Source of the DNA: Clostridium aquiflavi
Lineage (GTDB): Bacteria > Bacillota > Clostridia > Clostridiales > Clostridiaceae
DNA length: 64,000 nt
NCBI RefSeq assembly: GCF_031344075.1
Contig: NZ_JAVJAN010000004.1
Span: 1 to 64,000 of the forward strand
Direction: 5' to 3'
The notes under the pieces: generated by a model
Told to the model about the DNA's origin: nothing
The model's input: the letters and a program-made list of their open reading frames with translations, nothing else
Databases searched by the model: none
Shown here: one piece after another, positions 9,248 through 18,099 of the stretch
Position numbering within the stretch: position 1 is the stretch's first letter
Layout: each line of letters starts with the position of its first letter
Made by a program: the position numbers and the translations under genes

Positions 9248-10921
9248 ATGTTATTAACGGGGGCTGAAATATTGATAAAGTCTCTTGTTGATGAGGGTAT
9301 AGACACAGTTTTTGGATACCCTGGAGGGGCTGTTTTAAATATATATGATGAATTATATAAATATAAGGAGAAAATTCGTCATGTTTTAACTTGTCATGAA
9401 CAAGCAGCTGCACATGCTGCAGATGGATATGCAAGAGCAACTGGCAAAGTTGGAGTATGTATAGCAACATCAGGACCAGGAGCTACAAACTTGGTTACAG
9501 GAATAGCAACAGCTTATATGGATTCAATTCCTATGGTAGCTATCACAGGAAATGTATCTAAACCACTTCTTGGTAAAGATAGTTTTCAAGAAGTAGATAT
9601 AGCTGGAATTACAATGCCTATTACAAAGCATAATTATATTGTAAAAAATATAGAAGATCTTCAAGAGGTAATAAGAGAGGCATTTTATATAGCTGAAGAA
9701 GGTAGAAAAGGTCCTGTTTTAATAGATATACCAAAAGATATAACATCTAATAAAACAGAATATAAAAAATTAATTCCTAAAAAAATAACTAAGGGAATAG
9801 ATAAGATAAAAGAAGGTTCATTTCATGAGGCTATAAATTATATAAATAATTGTAAAAAACCATTTATATATGCTGGTGGCGGAATTGTTTCTTCTGAGGC
9901 AACAGAAGAGCTAATAAAGTTTTCAGAAAAAATAGGAGCACCTGTATCTACTTCTTTAATGTGTACTTCTGAATTCCCATTTGATCATAATTTATATACA
10001 GGAATGATTGGGATGCATGGGACAAAAGCATCAAATATAGGTGCGACTCAATGTGATTTATTAATAGTATTAGGAGCAAGATTTAGTGACAGAGTTATAA
10101 GTGATCAAAATCATATTAAAAATGCAAAAATAATTCATATAGATATAGATCCAGCAGAAATAAATAAAAACATAAAAGTAGATTCATCAATAATTGGAGA
10201 TTTGAAATATGTATTAAATAAATTAATATCGTTAGTAGAAAAAAAGGAAAGTAAAGATTGGATTAATTTTATAGATTCTCTTAAAGGAGAAAAGCACATA
10301 GATGAACGCAACAATGTGGAATTAACACCAAAGTTTTTATTTGATAAGCTGAATAAACTAAATGATGGTAGTTTTATAATTACTACTGAAGTTGGACAAC
10401 ATCAAATGTGGGCTTCTCAGTATTTTAATTATACTAATAGAAGAAGTTTCTTAAGTTCTGGTGGACTTGGAACTATGGGGTATGGCTTTGGAGCTGCTAT
10501 AGGTGCTCAAATAGGTAAGCCTAATAAAAAAGTATTTAATATTGCTGGAGATGGAAGCTTTGGTATGAATTGCAATGAGATGGCTACAGCAGTTAAAAAT
10601 AAATTACCATTAGTAGTTATAGTTATGAATAATAATGCACTAGGAATGGTAAGGCAATGGCAAACATTATTTTATGAAAAAAGATATTCAGAGACGACTT
10701 TAGATAGGCAAACAGATTATGTTAAGCTTGCAGAAGCTTTTGGTGCTAAGGGGTTTAGGGTTGAAAAAAGAGAAGATCTTGAAGAGACTTTAAAGAAAGC
10801 AATTGCCTCAGAAGAACCTGTTTTAATAGATTATGTAATAAGCAATGATAAAAAAGTTTTTCCTATGGTTGCACCTGGTGCACCCATTAATCAACTTATA
10901 AGTGAAGAAGATATAAATTAA
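9248..10921 (+). CDS. ilvB: Acetolactate synthase large (catalytic) subunit
   Basis: ThDP-dependent acetohydroxyacid synthase catalytic subunit, 557 residues. The catalytic glutamate lies in VLTCHEQAAAHAADGYARATG. The FAD-linked central domain and the ThDP motif GDGSFGMNCNEMATAVKNKLPLVVIVMNN-like region (GDGSF followed by NN) are visible. The start chosen is ATG 9248, eight bases after AAAGGGG; GTG 9239 overlaps the ribosome site. It works with ilvN at the head of the operon. A catabolic AlsS role is less likely given the context. Confidence 0.95.
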   Translation: MLLTGAEILIKSLVDEGIDTVFGYPGGAVLNIYDELYKYKEKIRHVLTCHEQAAAHAADGYARATGKVGVCIATSGPGATNLVTGIATAYMDSIPMVAITGNVSKPLLGKDSFQEVDIAGITMPITKHNYIVKNIEDLQEVIREAFYIAEEGRKGPVLIDIPKDITSNKTEYKKLIPKKITKGIDKIKEGSFHEAINYINNCKKPFIYAGGGIVSSEATEELIKFSEKIGAPVSTSLMCTSEFPFDHNLYTGMIGMHGTKASNIGATQCDLLIVLGARFSDRVISDQNHIKNAKIIHIDIDPAEINKNIKVDSSIIGDLKYVLNKLISLVEKKESKDWINFIDSLKGEKHIDERNNVELTPKFLFDKLNKLNDGSFIITTEVGQHQMWASQYFNYTNRRSFLSSGGLGTMGYGFGAAIGAQIGKPNKKVFNIAGDGSFGMNCNEMATAVKNKLPLVVIVMNNNALGMVRQWQTLFYEKRYSETTLDRQTDYVKLAEAFGAKGFRVEKREDLEETLKKAIASEEPVLIDYVISNDKKVFPMVAPGAPINQLISEEDIN

Positions 10922-10941
10922 ATAATTAGGGGGACGTTAAA

Positions 10942-11958
10942 ATGACAAAAATGTATTATGAAAAAGACACAGATTTAAATTTATTAAAAGGAAAGACTAT
11001 TGCAGTAATAGGCTATGGTAGTCAAGGGCACGCTCATGCATTAAATGCTAAAGAATCAGGATGTAATGTAATTATAGGTTTATATGAAGGTAGTAAATCA
11101 TGGGCTAAAGCAGAAGCACAAGGGTTTGAAGTGTTTAGCACAGCTGAGGCAGCAAAAAAAGCTGATATAATCATGATTCTTATAAATGATGAATTACAAG
11201 CAGCAATGTATAAAAAGGATATTGCACCAAATCTTAAAGCAGGAAATATGTTAATGTTTGCTCATGGTTTTAATATTCATTTCGATCAAATAACAGCACC
11301 TAAGGATGTTGATGTAACAATGATTGCCCCAAAAGGACCGGGACATACAGTAAGAAGTGAATATCAATTAGGTAAAGGAGTTCCTTGTCTTGTAGCAGTG
11401 CATCAAGATGCAACAGGTAAGGCTTTAGAAACTGCACTTGCATATGCAAATGCAATTGGTGGAGCAAGAGCTGGTGTGCTTGAAACAACATTTAGAACAG
11501 AAACAGAAACTGATTTATTTGGGGAACAAGCAGTTCTTTGTGGTGGTGTTTGTGCTCTTATGCAAGCGGGTTTTGAAACATTAGTAGAGGCTGGATACGA
11601 TGAAAGAAATGCTTACTTTGAATGTATCCATGAAATGAAATTAATAGTAGATCTTATTTATCAATCAGGTTTTGCTGGAATGAGATATTCAGTTTCAAAT
11701 ACAGCTGAATATGGTGATTATATTACAGGATCTAAGATAATCACTGAAGAAACTAAGAAGACTATGAAGAAAGTACTTAAGGATATTCAAGATGGAACTT
11801 TTGCAAAAGATTTCTTATTAGATATGTCTGAAGCAGGAGGACAAGCTCACTTTAAAGCAATGAGAAAATTGGCAGCAGAACACAAATCAGAAGAAGTTGG
11901 TAGTGAAATACGTAAACTTTATTGTTGGAACAATGAAGACAAACTAATAAATAACTAA
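10942..11958 (+). CDS. ilvC: Ketol-acid reductoisomerase (class I)
   Basis: NADPH-dependent reductoisomerase of isoleucine/valine synthesis. The 338 residues fit the short class I form. N-terminal Rossmann loop GYGSQGHAHALN, APKGPGHTVRSEY, and the metal-binding block TETDLFGEQAVLCGG and EMKLIVDLIYQ are all present. The start is an ATG behind GGGGGA. It is the last gene of the operon and is followed by a terminator. Confidence 0.97.
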   Translation: MTKMYYEKDTDLNLLKGKTIAVIGYGSQGHAHALNAKESGCNVIIGLYEGSKSWAKAEAQGFEVFSTAEAAKKADIIMILINDELQAAMYKKDIAPNLKAGNMLMFAHGFNIHFDQITAPKDVDVTMIAPKGPGHTVRSEYQLGKGVPCLVAVHQDATGKALETALAYANAIGGARAGVLETTFRTETETDLFGEQAVLCGGVCALMQAGFETLVEAGYDERNAYFECIHEMKLIVDLIYQSGFAGMRYSVSNTAEYGDYITGSKIITEETKKTMKKVLKDIQDGTFAKDFLLDMSEAGGQAHFKAMRKLAAEHKSEEVGSEIRKLYCWNNEDKLINN

Positions 11959-12059
11959 TAAATTATATTAAGATGCAAGATGGTTAGAAGAAGAACATAA
12001 ATTTTTATCACAATTTTATGCACAGTTTTTGTAGATAACAATTTCATTTATTAAAAAAG

Positions 12060-12068
12060 TGTGGATAA
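12060..12068 (-). promoter_or_regulatory. Consensus DnaA box
   Basis: TGTGGATAA, the reverse complement of TTATCCACA. A one-mismatch relative, TGTAGATAA, lies at 12030-12038. Single boxes can arise by chance, so a function is uncertain. Confidence 0.4.
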
Positions 12069-12073
12069 CTTTA

Positions 12074-12113
12074 AAAAATGTGGATTCATTAAATTTGAAT
12101 CCACATTTTTATT
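12074..12113 (+). terminator. Terminator of the ilv-leu operon
   Basis: AAATGTGGATTCA pairs with TGAATCCACATTT and is followed by a T-rich tract. It lies 115 bp past the ilvC stop. Confidence 0.85.
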
Positions 12114-12133
12114 TTACCCCTGGGGTGTAAAAT
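12111..12133. promoter_or_regulatory. GC-centred palindrome, possible operator
   Basis: ATTTTACCCC-TG-GGGGTGTAAAAT: an inverted repeat with a GC-rich centre that stands out in this AT-rich gap. It sits directly after the operon terminator and 140 bp before the GIY-YIG gene. It could be an operator or an accidental palindrome; no cognate regulator is evident. Confidence 0.3.
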
Positions 12134-12181
12134 TTTCCAAAAGTTAGATTCATAAATATATATTTATACGAAACTTATTTT

Positions 12182-12196
12182 ATGCAAGCGCTTTTA
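12182..12196 (+). promoter_or_regulatory. cre-like (CcpA) site
   Basis: ATGCAAGCGCTTTTA matches the catabolite-responsive element consensus WTGNAANCGNWNNCW with one mismatch. It lies upstream of the GIY-YIG gene and the LacI-type regulator, where carbon control of the sugar locus would make sense. Confidence 0.4.
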
Positions 12197-12275
12197 TTTA
12201 TCATATAAAAATATTGACTACTTTATGTTATAATAGTTACTAATAACATATAAGAAAATTTTGGGGAATTTATAT

Positions 12276-12518
12276 ATGAATTATGTTTATATTTTAGAAT
12301 GTTCAGATAATACTTTATATACTGGATGGACAAATGATTTAGAGAAGAGAATAAAAATGCATTCTTCAGGAAAAGGGGCAAAATATACAAGGGGAAGAAC
12401 TCCAGTTAAACTTTTGTATTATGAAATCTTTGAAGATAAAAAAGAGGCTATGAGAAGAGAATATAAAATAAAAAGGTTAACGAGATCACAAAAACAAGAA
12501 TTAATAAAAACAAAATAA
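12276..12518 (+). CDS. GIY-YIG nuclease family protein (UPF0213/YhbQ type)
   Basis: An 80-residue single-domain GIY-YIG protein. The motif reads YVYILECSDNTLYTGWTNDL, then conserved arginine (KRI), a GAKYTRGR loop and the catalytic-type glutamate in KKEAMRREYKIKRL. The family is thought to act on DNA, but its physiological role is poorly known. The start chosen is ATG 12276 with GGGGAA upstream, rather than the in-frame TTG at 12261. It is 33 bp upstream of the LacI-type regulator and may share its transcript. Confidence 0.85.
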   Translation: MNYVYILECSDNTLYTGWTNDLEKRIKMHSSGKGAKYTRGRTPVKLLYYEIFEDKKEAMRREYKIKRLTRSQKQELIKTK

Positions 12519-12551
12519 CATATTTTAAGAATAGAGAATTTGGAGGGTGTT

Positions 12552-13553
12552 ATGAAGGTTACTATAAAAGAGGTCGCTAAAGAAGCAAATGTTTCAACTT
12601 CAACTGTATCTAGAGTATTATCAGATAGCAGTCAGATTAGTGAAGAAACTAAAAGTAAAGTAAGAGAAGCTGTTAAAAAGTTAAAATATAAACCTAATGC
12701 AATCGCTAGAAGCTTAGCAAACAATAAAACAAGAATAATAGGTGTAATACTTCCAAATGAAGCACAAGATTTATTAACAAATCCCTTTTTCATTCAAGCA
12801 ATGAAAGGTATGAGTGTATATGCTCAAAGTAAGAATTATTATATTACTTATGCATTTAGCAAAGATGAAGCACACGAAGCACACCATGTAAAGGATTTTA
12901 TAAGTAGTAATTTGGTAGATGGAATTTGTTTATTAAGAGCTAAATCTGATGATAGCAATATAAAATATTTAAAAGAAACAGGTTTTCCATTTGTTGTTAT
13001 TGGTAGACCAGAAGAAACTGATGGAATTTTATGGGTAGATAATGATAACTTTAAGGCGACATATGATTTGGTTAATGATTTAGCTAAGCGAGGAAAGAAA
13101 AAAATAGCTTTTTTAGGGGCTAGAAAAGAATGGAATTTAACTAAAGATAGAGTAAATGGATTTAAGGTATCATGCCAAATGAATGGAATTAACATAAAAG
13201 AACAATATATAATAATTAAAGAAGAGTTTACTGAACAAGAGGGCATTGAAGCTACAAAAGAACTATTAAAATATGGAATTCCTGATGCTATTGTAGCAGA
13301 AGATGATATGATGGCTTTTGGTGCATTAAAAGTCTTTAAAGAAAAAAATTTAAAAGATATTTCTATCATAGGATTTAATAACACACAATTAGCTGAATTT
13401 CAAAATCCACCGTTAGCATCTGTTGATATAAATGCATATGAACTAGGATATTATGCATCTAAAATACTAATAGATTCTTTAGAAAGTAATAATAAAGAGG
13501 TAGATCATTATATAATTGATACTAACTTAGTGATTAGAGATTCAATAAAATAA
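12552..13553 (+). CDS. LacI family transcriptional repressor (maltose/glucoside locus)
   Basis: A 333-residue LacI/GalR regulator. The N-terminal helix-turn-helix and hinge read VTIKEVAKEANVSTSTVSRV, then KPNAIARSLANNKTRIIGVI. A periplasmic-binding-like sensor domain covers residues 60-330. Sites matching a GCAAYCGRTTGC palindrome lie just downstream, so it most likely represses the alpha-glucosidase-PTS genes and is released by a maltose-type sugar. The start is ATG 12552, five bases after GGAGG. The gene end is embedded in a perfect hairpin. Confidence 0.92.
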   Translation: MKVTIKEVAKEANVSTSTVSRVLSDSSQISEETKSKVREAVKKLKYKPNAIARSLANNKTRIIGVILPNEAQDLLTNPFFIQAMKGMSVYAQSKNYYITYAFSKDEAHEAHHVKDFISSNLVDGICLLRAKSDDSNIKYLKETGFPFVVIGRPEETDGILWVDNDNFKATYDLVNDLAKRGKKKIAFLGARKEWNLTKDRVNGFKVSCQMNGINIKEQYIIIKEEFTEQEGIEATKELLKYGIPDAIVAEDDMMAFGALKVFKEKNLKDISIIGFNNTQLAEFQNPPLASVDINAYELGYYASKILIDSLESNNKEVDHYIIDTNLVIRDSIK

Positions 13554-13569
13554 TACATTTTATTGAATC
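13539..13569 (+). terminator. Perfect hairpin spanning the repressor stop codon
   Basis: GATTCAATAAAAT and ATTTTATTGAATC form a 13-bp stem with a 5-nt loop; the TAA stop sits at the loop edge. There is no clean T-run, so it may act as a weak terminator or a transcript-end stabiliser. Confidence 0.5.
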
Positions 13570-13583
13570 ATATATAACATTTT

Positions 13584-13595
13584 GCAACCGATTGC
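13584..13595. promoter_or_regulatory. LacI-type operator O1
   Basis: GCAACCGATTGC, a near-perfect 12-bp palindrome with a central CG as is typical of LacI-family operators. It is identical in sequence to the site at 13834-13845, exactly 250 bp away. Confidence 0.8.
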
Positions 13596-13679
13596 GAAGA
13601 AATCCTTTGTAATTATGAGAAAAAATATGAAAACTAAAGAATTATATATAATTTTTATCTTAAAAAGAAAAAAATTCTT

Positions 13680-13708
13680 TTGTAATCGGTTATAAAAATT
13701 GATATAAT
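13680..13708 (+). promoter_or_regulatory. Promoter with overlapping operator O2 for the alpha-glucosidase operon
   Basis: TTGTAA (13680-13685) and TATAAT (13703-13708) are spaced by 17 bp. The operator-like GTAATCGGTTAT at 13682-13693 overlaps the -35 element, so a bound repressor would block RNA polymerase. Confidence 0.7.
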
Positions 13709-13833
13709 CAAAATACAAAAGTGAAGAAAATACCTAGATTTAAATACAAATGATAAATTTAAGTTACTAAGAATGTAATTAAACAGTGGCTTTGTTAGTA
13801 TGTAAAATGAGTCATTTAATTTTTATATTTTAT

Positions 13834-13845
13834 GCAACCGATTGC
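13834..13845. promoter_or_regulatory. LacI-type operator O3
   Basis: A second exact GCAACCGATTGC, lying in the 5' leader just before the ribosome binding site of the alpha-glucosidase. It could act as a roadblock or looping partner with O1 and O2. Confidence 0.8.
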
Positions 13846-13864
13846 GAAAGGAATGTATTTATTA

Positions 13865-15529
13865 ATGAAAAAAAATTGGTGGAAAGAAGCAATAGGTTAT
13901 CAAATTTATCCTAGAAGCTTTAAAGATTCTAATGGGGATGGAATTGGTGATTTAAGAGGAATAATATCTAAGTTAGATTATTTAAAAGACTTAGGAATAG
14001 ATGTAATCTGGATATGTCCAATGTACAAGTCTCCTAATGATGATAATGGATATGATATAAGTGATTATCAAGATATAATGGAAGACTTTGGAAAAATGAG
14101 TGATTTTGATGAATTATTAACAGAAGTTCATAAAAAAGGTATGAAATTAATTATTGACTTAGTTATCAATCATACTAGTGATGAACATAAGTGGTTTATA
14201 GAATCTAAGTCATCTAAAGATAGTCCTAAAAGAGATTGGTATGTTTGGAAAGAAGGCAAAGATGGTGCTGAACCCAACAATTGGGAAAGTATATTTAAAG
14301 GTTCTGCATGGGAATATGATGAAAATACAGAAGAATATTTCTTACATCTATTTTCAAAAAGACAACCTGATTTAAATTGGGAAAATCCTGATGTTAGAAA
14401 CGAACTATATAAAATGGTAAATTGGTGGTTAGACAAAGGAATTGATGGATTTAGAGTTGATGCTATAAGTCATATTAAAAAAGATCAAACTTTCGAAGAC
14501 ATTAAAAGTCAAGGAAATGAAAGATATGTATCTTCATTTGAAAAGCACATGAATTTTCCGGGTATACATAGATTTTTAGCTGAACTTGCAGATAAGACTT
14601 TTGAAAATTACGATATTATGACTGTTGGTGAAGCCAATGGAGTTGATTCTGAAGAAGCAGAACTTTGGGTTGGCGAAGAAGATGGAAAATTTAATATGGT
14701 ATTTCAATTTGAACATCTTGATTTATGGGATTATGATTCAGATTCTAAATTATCAGTTGTAGGTTTAAAGAAAGCTTTAACAAAATGGCAAAACAATTTA
14801 AATGGTGTTGGCTGGAATGCATTATTTATAGAAAATCATGATATTCCAAGGGTTATTTCAACTTGGGGAAATGATAAAAATTATAGGGTAGAATGTGCTA
14901 AAGCATTAGGTTTAATGTATTTTATGCAGCAAGGAACTCCTTTTATTTATCAAGGACAAGAACTTGGTATGACCAATGTTAAATTTGAAAACATAAATAA
15001 ATATAATGATATTAAATCGGTAAATATATTTAATGAGAGTGTGGAATCAGGGGTTTCAGAAGAAGAAGCACTTAAAGAAATATGGGCAATATCAAGAGAT
15101 AATTCACGTACTCCAATGCAATGGGATAATAGTGAAAATGCTGGATTTTCAAATAATAAACCTTGGATAGATATTAACTCAAATTATAAAGAAATTAATG
15201 TTGAAGCACAGTTAAGAGATTCTAATTCAGTGTTAAATTTCTATAAAAAAATGATACATACTAAAAAGAATAGCGAAACTTTAAGCTATGGTGAATATAA
15301 ACTTATCTTAGATGAAGATGAAAATATATATTCATATATTAGAATTTTGGGTGATAAGAAATATATGATAATATGCAATTTATCAGATAATGAAAATTTA
15401 TATAAATATGAAAAAGAAACATTAAAATTTGAAAACTTAATTTTATCAAATTACGAAGTAGATAAACATGATGAAATTAGTAGTATAAATTTAAAACCAT
15501 GGGAATGTAGATTATATAGATTAATGTAG
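13865..15529 (+). CDS. Alpha-glucosidase (GH13, maltase/oligo-glucosidase type)
   Basis: A 554-residue cytoplasmic glycoside hydrolase family 13 enzyme. Catalytic residues are visible: nucleophile Asp199 in GFRVDAISHI, acid Glu256 in TVGEANG and Asp326 in ENHDIPR. The residue after the nucleophile is Ala, not the Val usual in isomaltase-type enzymes, which favours alpha-1,4 (maltose-type) substrates; this is an inference. The start chosen is ATG 13865, because ATG 13832 lies inside the operator. It precedes the PTS gene and would hydrolyse the imported or phosphorylated disaccharide. Confidence 0.92.
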   Translation: MKKNWWKEAIGYQIYPRSFKDSNGDGIGDLRGIISKLDYLKDLGIDVIWICPMYKSPNDDNGYDISDYQDIMEDFGKMSDFDELLTEVHKKGMKLIIDLVINHTSDEHKWFIESKSSKDSPKRDWYVWKEGKDGAEPNNWESIFKGSAWEYDENTEEYFLHLFSKRQPDLNWENPDVRNELYKMVNWWLDKGIDGFRVDAISHIKKDQTFEDIKSQGNERYVSSFEKHMNFPGIHRFLAELADKTFENYDIMTVGEANGVDSEEAELWVGEEDGKFNMVFQFEHLDLWDYDSDSKLSVVGLKKALTKWQNNLNGVGWNALFIENHDIPRVISTWGNDKNYRVECAKALGLMYFMQQGTPFIYQGQELGMTNVKFENINKYNDIKSVNIFNESVESGVSEEEALKEIWAISRDNSRTPMQWDNSENAGFSNNKPWIDINSNYKEINVEAQLRDSNSVLNFYKKMIHTKKNSETLSYGEYKLILDEDENIYSYIRILGDKKYMIICNLSDNENLYKYEKETLKFENLILSNYEVDKHDEISSINLKPWECRLYRLM

Positions 15530-15595
15530 TAATGAATCTATTATGGGATAAGGGTATTGAGAAAAAATAATTATAATAAGGATAGGTGAAGAGTA

Positions 15596-17254
15596 ATGGA
15601 AGGAAAGAGAGAAAAACTATTTTCATTTGAATTTTGGCAAAAGTTCGGTAAAGCGCTTATGGTAGTTGTTGCTGTAATGCCAGCAGCAGGATTAATGATT
15701 TGTCTTGGAAAATTAATAGGCATGTCTGGAGATTTAGCTTTAATGCAAACCATTGCAAGAGTTGTTGAAGACTTAGGTTGGGGTATTATTGGTAATTTAC
15801 ATATTCTATTTGCAGTTGCAATTGGTGGATCTTGGGCAAAGGAACGTGCAGGTGGAGCATTTGCAGCATTAATAGCATTTATACTTACTAATCGTATTAC
15901 AGGAGCTATTTTTGGAGTTAGTTCAGCAATGTTAGCAGATAAAACTGCAACAGTAACATCACTTTTTGGAAAACAATTAATAGTTGGAGATTATTTTACA
16001 TCTATACTTGGAGCACCAGCTTTAAATATGGGAGTTTTCATTGGAATTATTTCAGGGTTTTTAGGAGCCACATTATATAACAAGTATTATAACTTTAATA
16101 AATTACCTAATGCATTATCATTCTTCAATGGTAAACGTTTTGTTCCTTTTGTAGTAATTGTAGGATCAGTAGTGATGGCAATAGCACTTTCAATTATATG
16201 GCCATTTGCTCAATCAGGATTGAATGCTTTTGGTGTATGGCTTGCAGCATCTAAAGACACAGCGCCAATATTATCACCATTTGTATATGGATGTTTAGAA
16301 CGTTTACTATTACCATTTGGATTACATCATATGCTTACAATACCAGTAAACTATACTGAATTAGGTGGGGTTTATACTATTTTAACTGGAGCTAATGCTG
16401 GACATGTTATAGCTGGTCAAGATCCATTATGGTTTGCATGGATATCAGATTTAATAAATTTAAAAGGTGCAGGAGATATGTCTTCATATAATAACTTATT
16501 AACAACAGTTACACCAGCAAGATTTAAGTATGGTCAAGTAGTTCTTTCAAGTGCTTCATTAATAGGGGTTGCACTTGCAATGTATAAGAATGTTGATGAA
16601 GATAAGAAGCATAAATATAAATCAATGTTTTTATCAGCAGGACTTGCAGTATTTTTAACAGGGGTTACAGAACCAATAGAATTTATGTTTATGTTTGTAT
16701 CACCAATTCTTTATGGAGTATATGCAGTTATAACAGGTATAGGATTTGCTTTAGCAGATATTATTAGCGTAAGAATACAAGCTTTCGGATTTGTTGAATT
16801 TTTAACTCGTGTACCTATGTTCGTAAGAGCAGGTTTATCAATGGATTTAGTTAACTTTGTAATTAGTGGGATTGCATTCTTCTTCTTAAATTACTTTACA
16901 TTTAATTTCTTAATAAAGAAATTTAAGATTGCTACTCCAGGAAGAAGAGGAAATTATATAGATTCAGAAGATGATGAATCTTCACAAAACTCATCAAATT
17001 CAAATACATCAGGTGATGAATTAGCAGTAAAAATAATTTCATTATTAGGTGAAAGAGAAAATATTGTAGATGTTGATGCTTGTATGACTCGTTTAAGGGT
17101 AACAGTAAAAGACAAAGCTTTAGTTGCTGATGAAAAAGATTGGAAGAAAAATGGAGCTCTTGGTTTAGTAATAAAAGATAAAGGGATACAAGCAATATAT
17201 GGACCAAAAGCTGATGTTTTAAAGTCAAATATTCAAGATATATTAGGAGTGTAG
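15596..17254 (+). CDS. PTS system maltose/glucose-type EIICB component
   Basis: A 552-residue sugar permease of the glucose superfamily. The EIIC membrane domain covers residues 10-440 (LPFGLHH at 239, GVTEPIEF at 356). A Ser/Asn-rich linker (455-472) leads to an EIIB domain whose phosphorylated cysteine is Cys496 in VDACMTRLRV. There is no EIIA domain, so a separate EIIA-Glc must phosphorylate it. It resembles MalP/MalX-like permeases; the neighbouring alpha-glucosidase and LacI repressor support maltose or a related glucoside. The start is an ATG with AGGTGAAG upstream. Confidence 0.92.
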   Translation: MEGKREKLFSFEFWQKFGKALMVVVAVMPAAGLMICLGKLIGMSGDLALMQTIARVVEDLGWGIIGNLHILFAVAIGGSWAKERAGGAFAALIAFILTNRITGAIFGVSSAMLADKTATVTSLFGKQLIVGDYFTSILGAPALNMGVFIGIISGFLGATLYNKYYNFNKLPNALSFFNGKRFVPFVVIVGSVVMAIALSIIWPFAQSGLNAFGVWLAASKDTAPILSPFVYGCLERLLLPFGLHHMLTIPVNYTELGGVYTILTGANAGHVIAGQDPLWFAWISDLINLKGAGDMSSYNNLLTTVTPARFKYGQVVLSSASLIGVALAMYKNVDEDKKHKYKSMFLSAGLAVFLTGVTEPIEFMFMFVSPILYGVYAVITGIGFALADIISVRIQAFGFVEFLTRVPMFVRAGLSMDLVNFVISGIAFFFLNYFTFNFLIKKFKIATPGRRGNYIDSEDDESSQNSSNSNTSGDELAVKIISLLGERENIVDVDACMTRLRVTVKDKALVADEKDWKKNGALGLVIKDKGIQAIYGPKADVLKSNIQDILGV

Positions 17255-17258
17255 TAAA

Positions 17259-18047
17259 GTGAAGTTATTAACTTTAAATTGTCATTCTTGGCAAGAAGAG
17301 AATCAAATAGATAAAATAAAGTATTTAGCTAAAATAATAAGGGAAAAAGATTATGATGCAATGGCATTTCAAGAAGTAAGTCAATCTATTGATGCAAAAA
17401 GTATTGATGGTAATCTAAAAGTGGATAACTTTGCAGTATTATTACAAAAAGAATTAGCTAAAAATAATGCTAATTATAATTTCTTTTGGGATTTTTCCCA
17501 TATAGGTTATGAAAAATATGAAGAAGGTTTAGCTATATTTACTAAACATAATATAATTAATGAAAAATCATTTTTTATAAGTAAAGGAACAGATAGAGAG
17601 TATTGGAATACTAGAAAAATTGTAAAAGTCACATTTAAGTATAATAATGAAAATATAGATCTTTATTCTTGTCATCTAGGATGGTGGGAAGATGAAGAAG
17701 AGCCATTTAAACATCAAGTGAAAAAATTATTAGAAGAAAATGTTTCTAATAATATAACATTCTTTATGGGTGATTTTAATAATAATGGGTTTATAAGAAA
17801 TGAAGGATATGATTATTTACTTAATAAAGGTCTAATTGATACATTTAATATATCAAAAGAAGCTGATAGTGGAATTACAGTCAAAGGGAAAATAGATGGT
17901 TGGGATGAAAATAAAGATAAATTAAGATTAGATCTGATTTTAAGTAATAAAAAGTTAGATGTTATAACATCTAAAGTAATATTTAATGGAATAAACAAAG
18001 ATGTAATATCTGATCACTATGGTGTTGAAATTAGCCTAAACTTATAA
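17259..18047 (+). CDS. Endonuclease/exonuclease/phosphatase (EEP) family hydrolase
   Basis: A 262-residue EEP-fold metal-dependent hydrolase. Expected motifs in order: LTLNCHSW, metal-binding Glu in AFQEV, SCHLGWW, GDFNNNG and the final SDHYGVEI. The start is a GTG at 17259, nine bases after AGGAG, four bases past the PTS stop, so it belongs to the sugar operon. The family covers DNases, sphingomyelinases and sugar/inositol phosphatases; the context hints at a sugar-phosphate phosphodiesterase or phosphatase, but the substrate cannot be read from sequence. Confidence 0.85.
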   Translation: MKLLTLNCHSWQEENQIDKIKYLAKIIREKDYDAMAFQEVSQSIDAKSIDGNLKVDNFAVLLQKELAKNNANYNFFWDFSHIGYEKYEEGLAIFTKHNIINEKSFFISKGTDREYWNTRKIVKVTFKYNNENIDLYSCHLGWWEDEEEPFKHQVKKLLEENVSNNITFFMGDFNNNGFIRNEGYDYLLNKGLIDTFNISKEADSGITVKGKIDGWDENKDKLRLDLILSNKKLDVITSKVIFNGINKDVISDHYGVEISLNL

Positions 18048-18061
18048 ATTAAAATAAATAA

Positions 18062-18099
18062 AAAATAAGACGAATGATTTCATCCGTCTTATTTTTTTA
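18062..18099. terminator. Bidirectional terminator between EEP hydrolase and MarR gene
   Basis: AATAAGACG pairs with CGTCTTATT, flanked by A-rich sequence on the left and a T-run on the right. It serves the sugar operon (+) and the MarR gene (-), which converge here. Confidence 0.85.
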
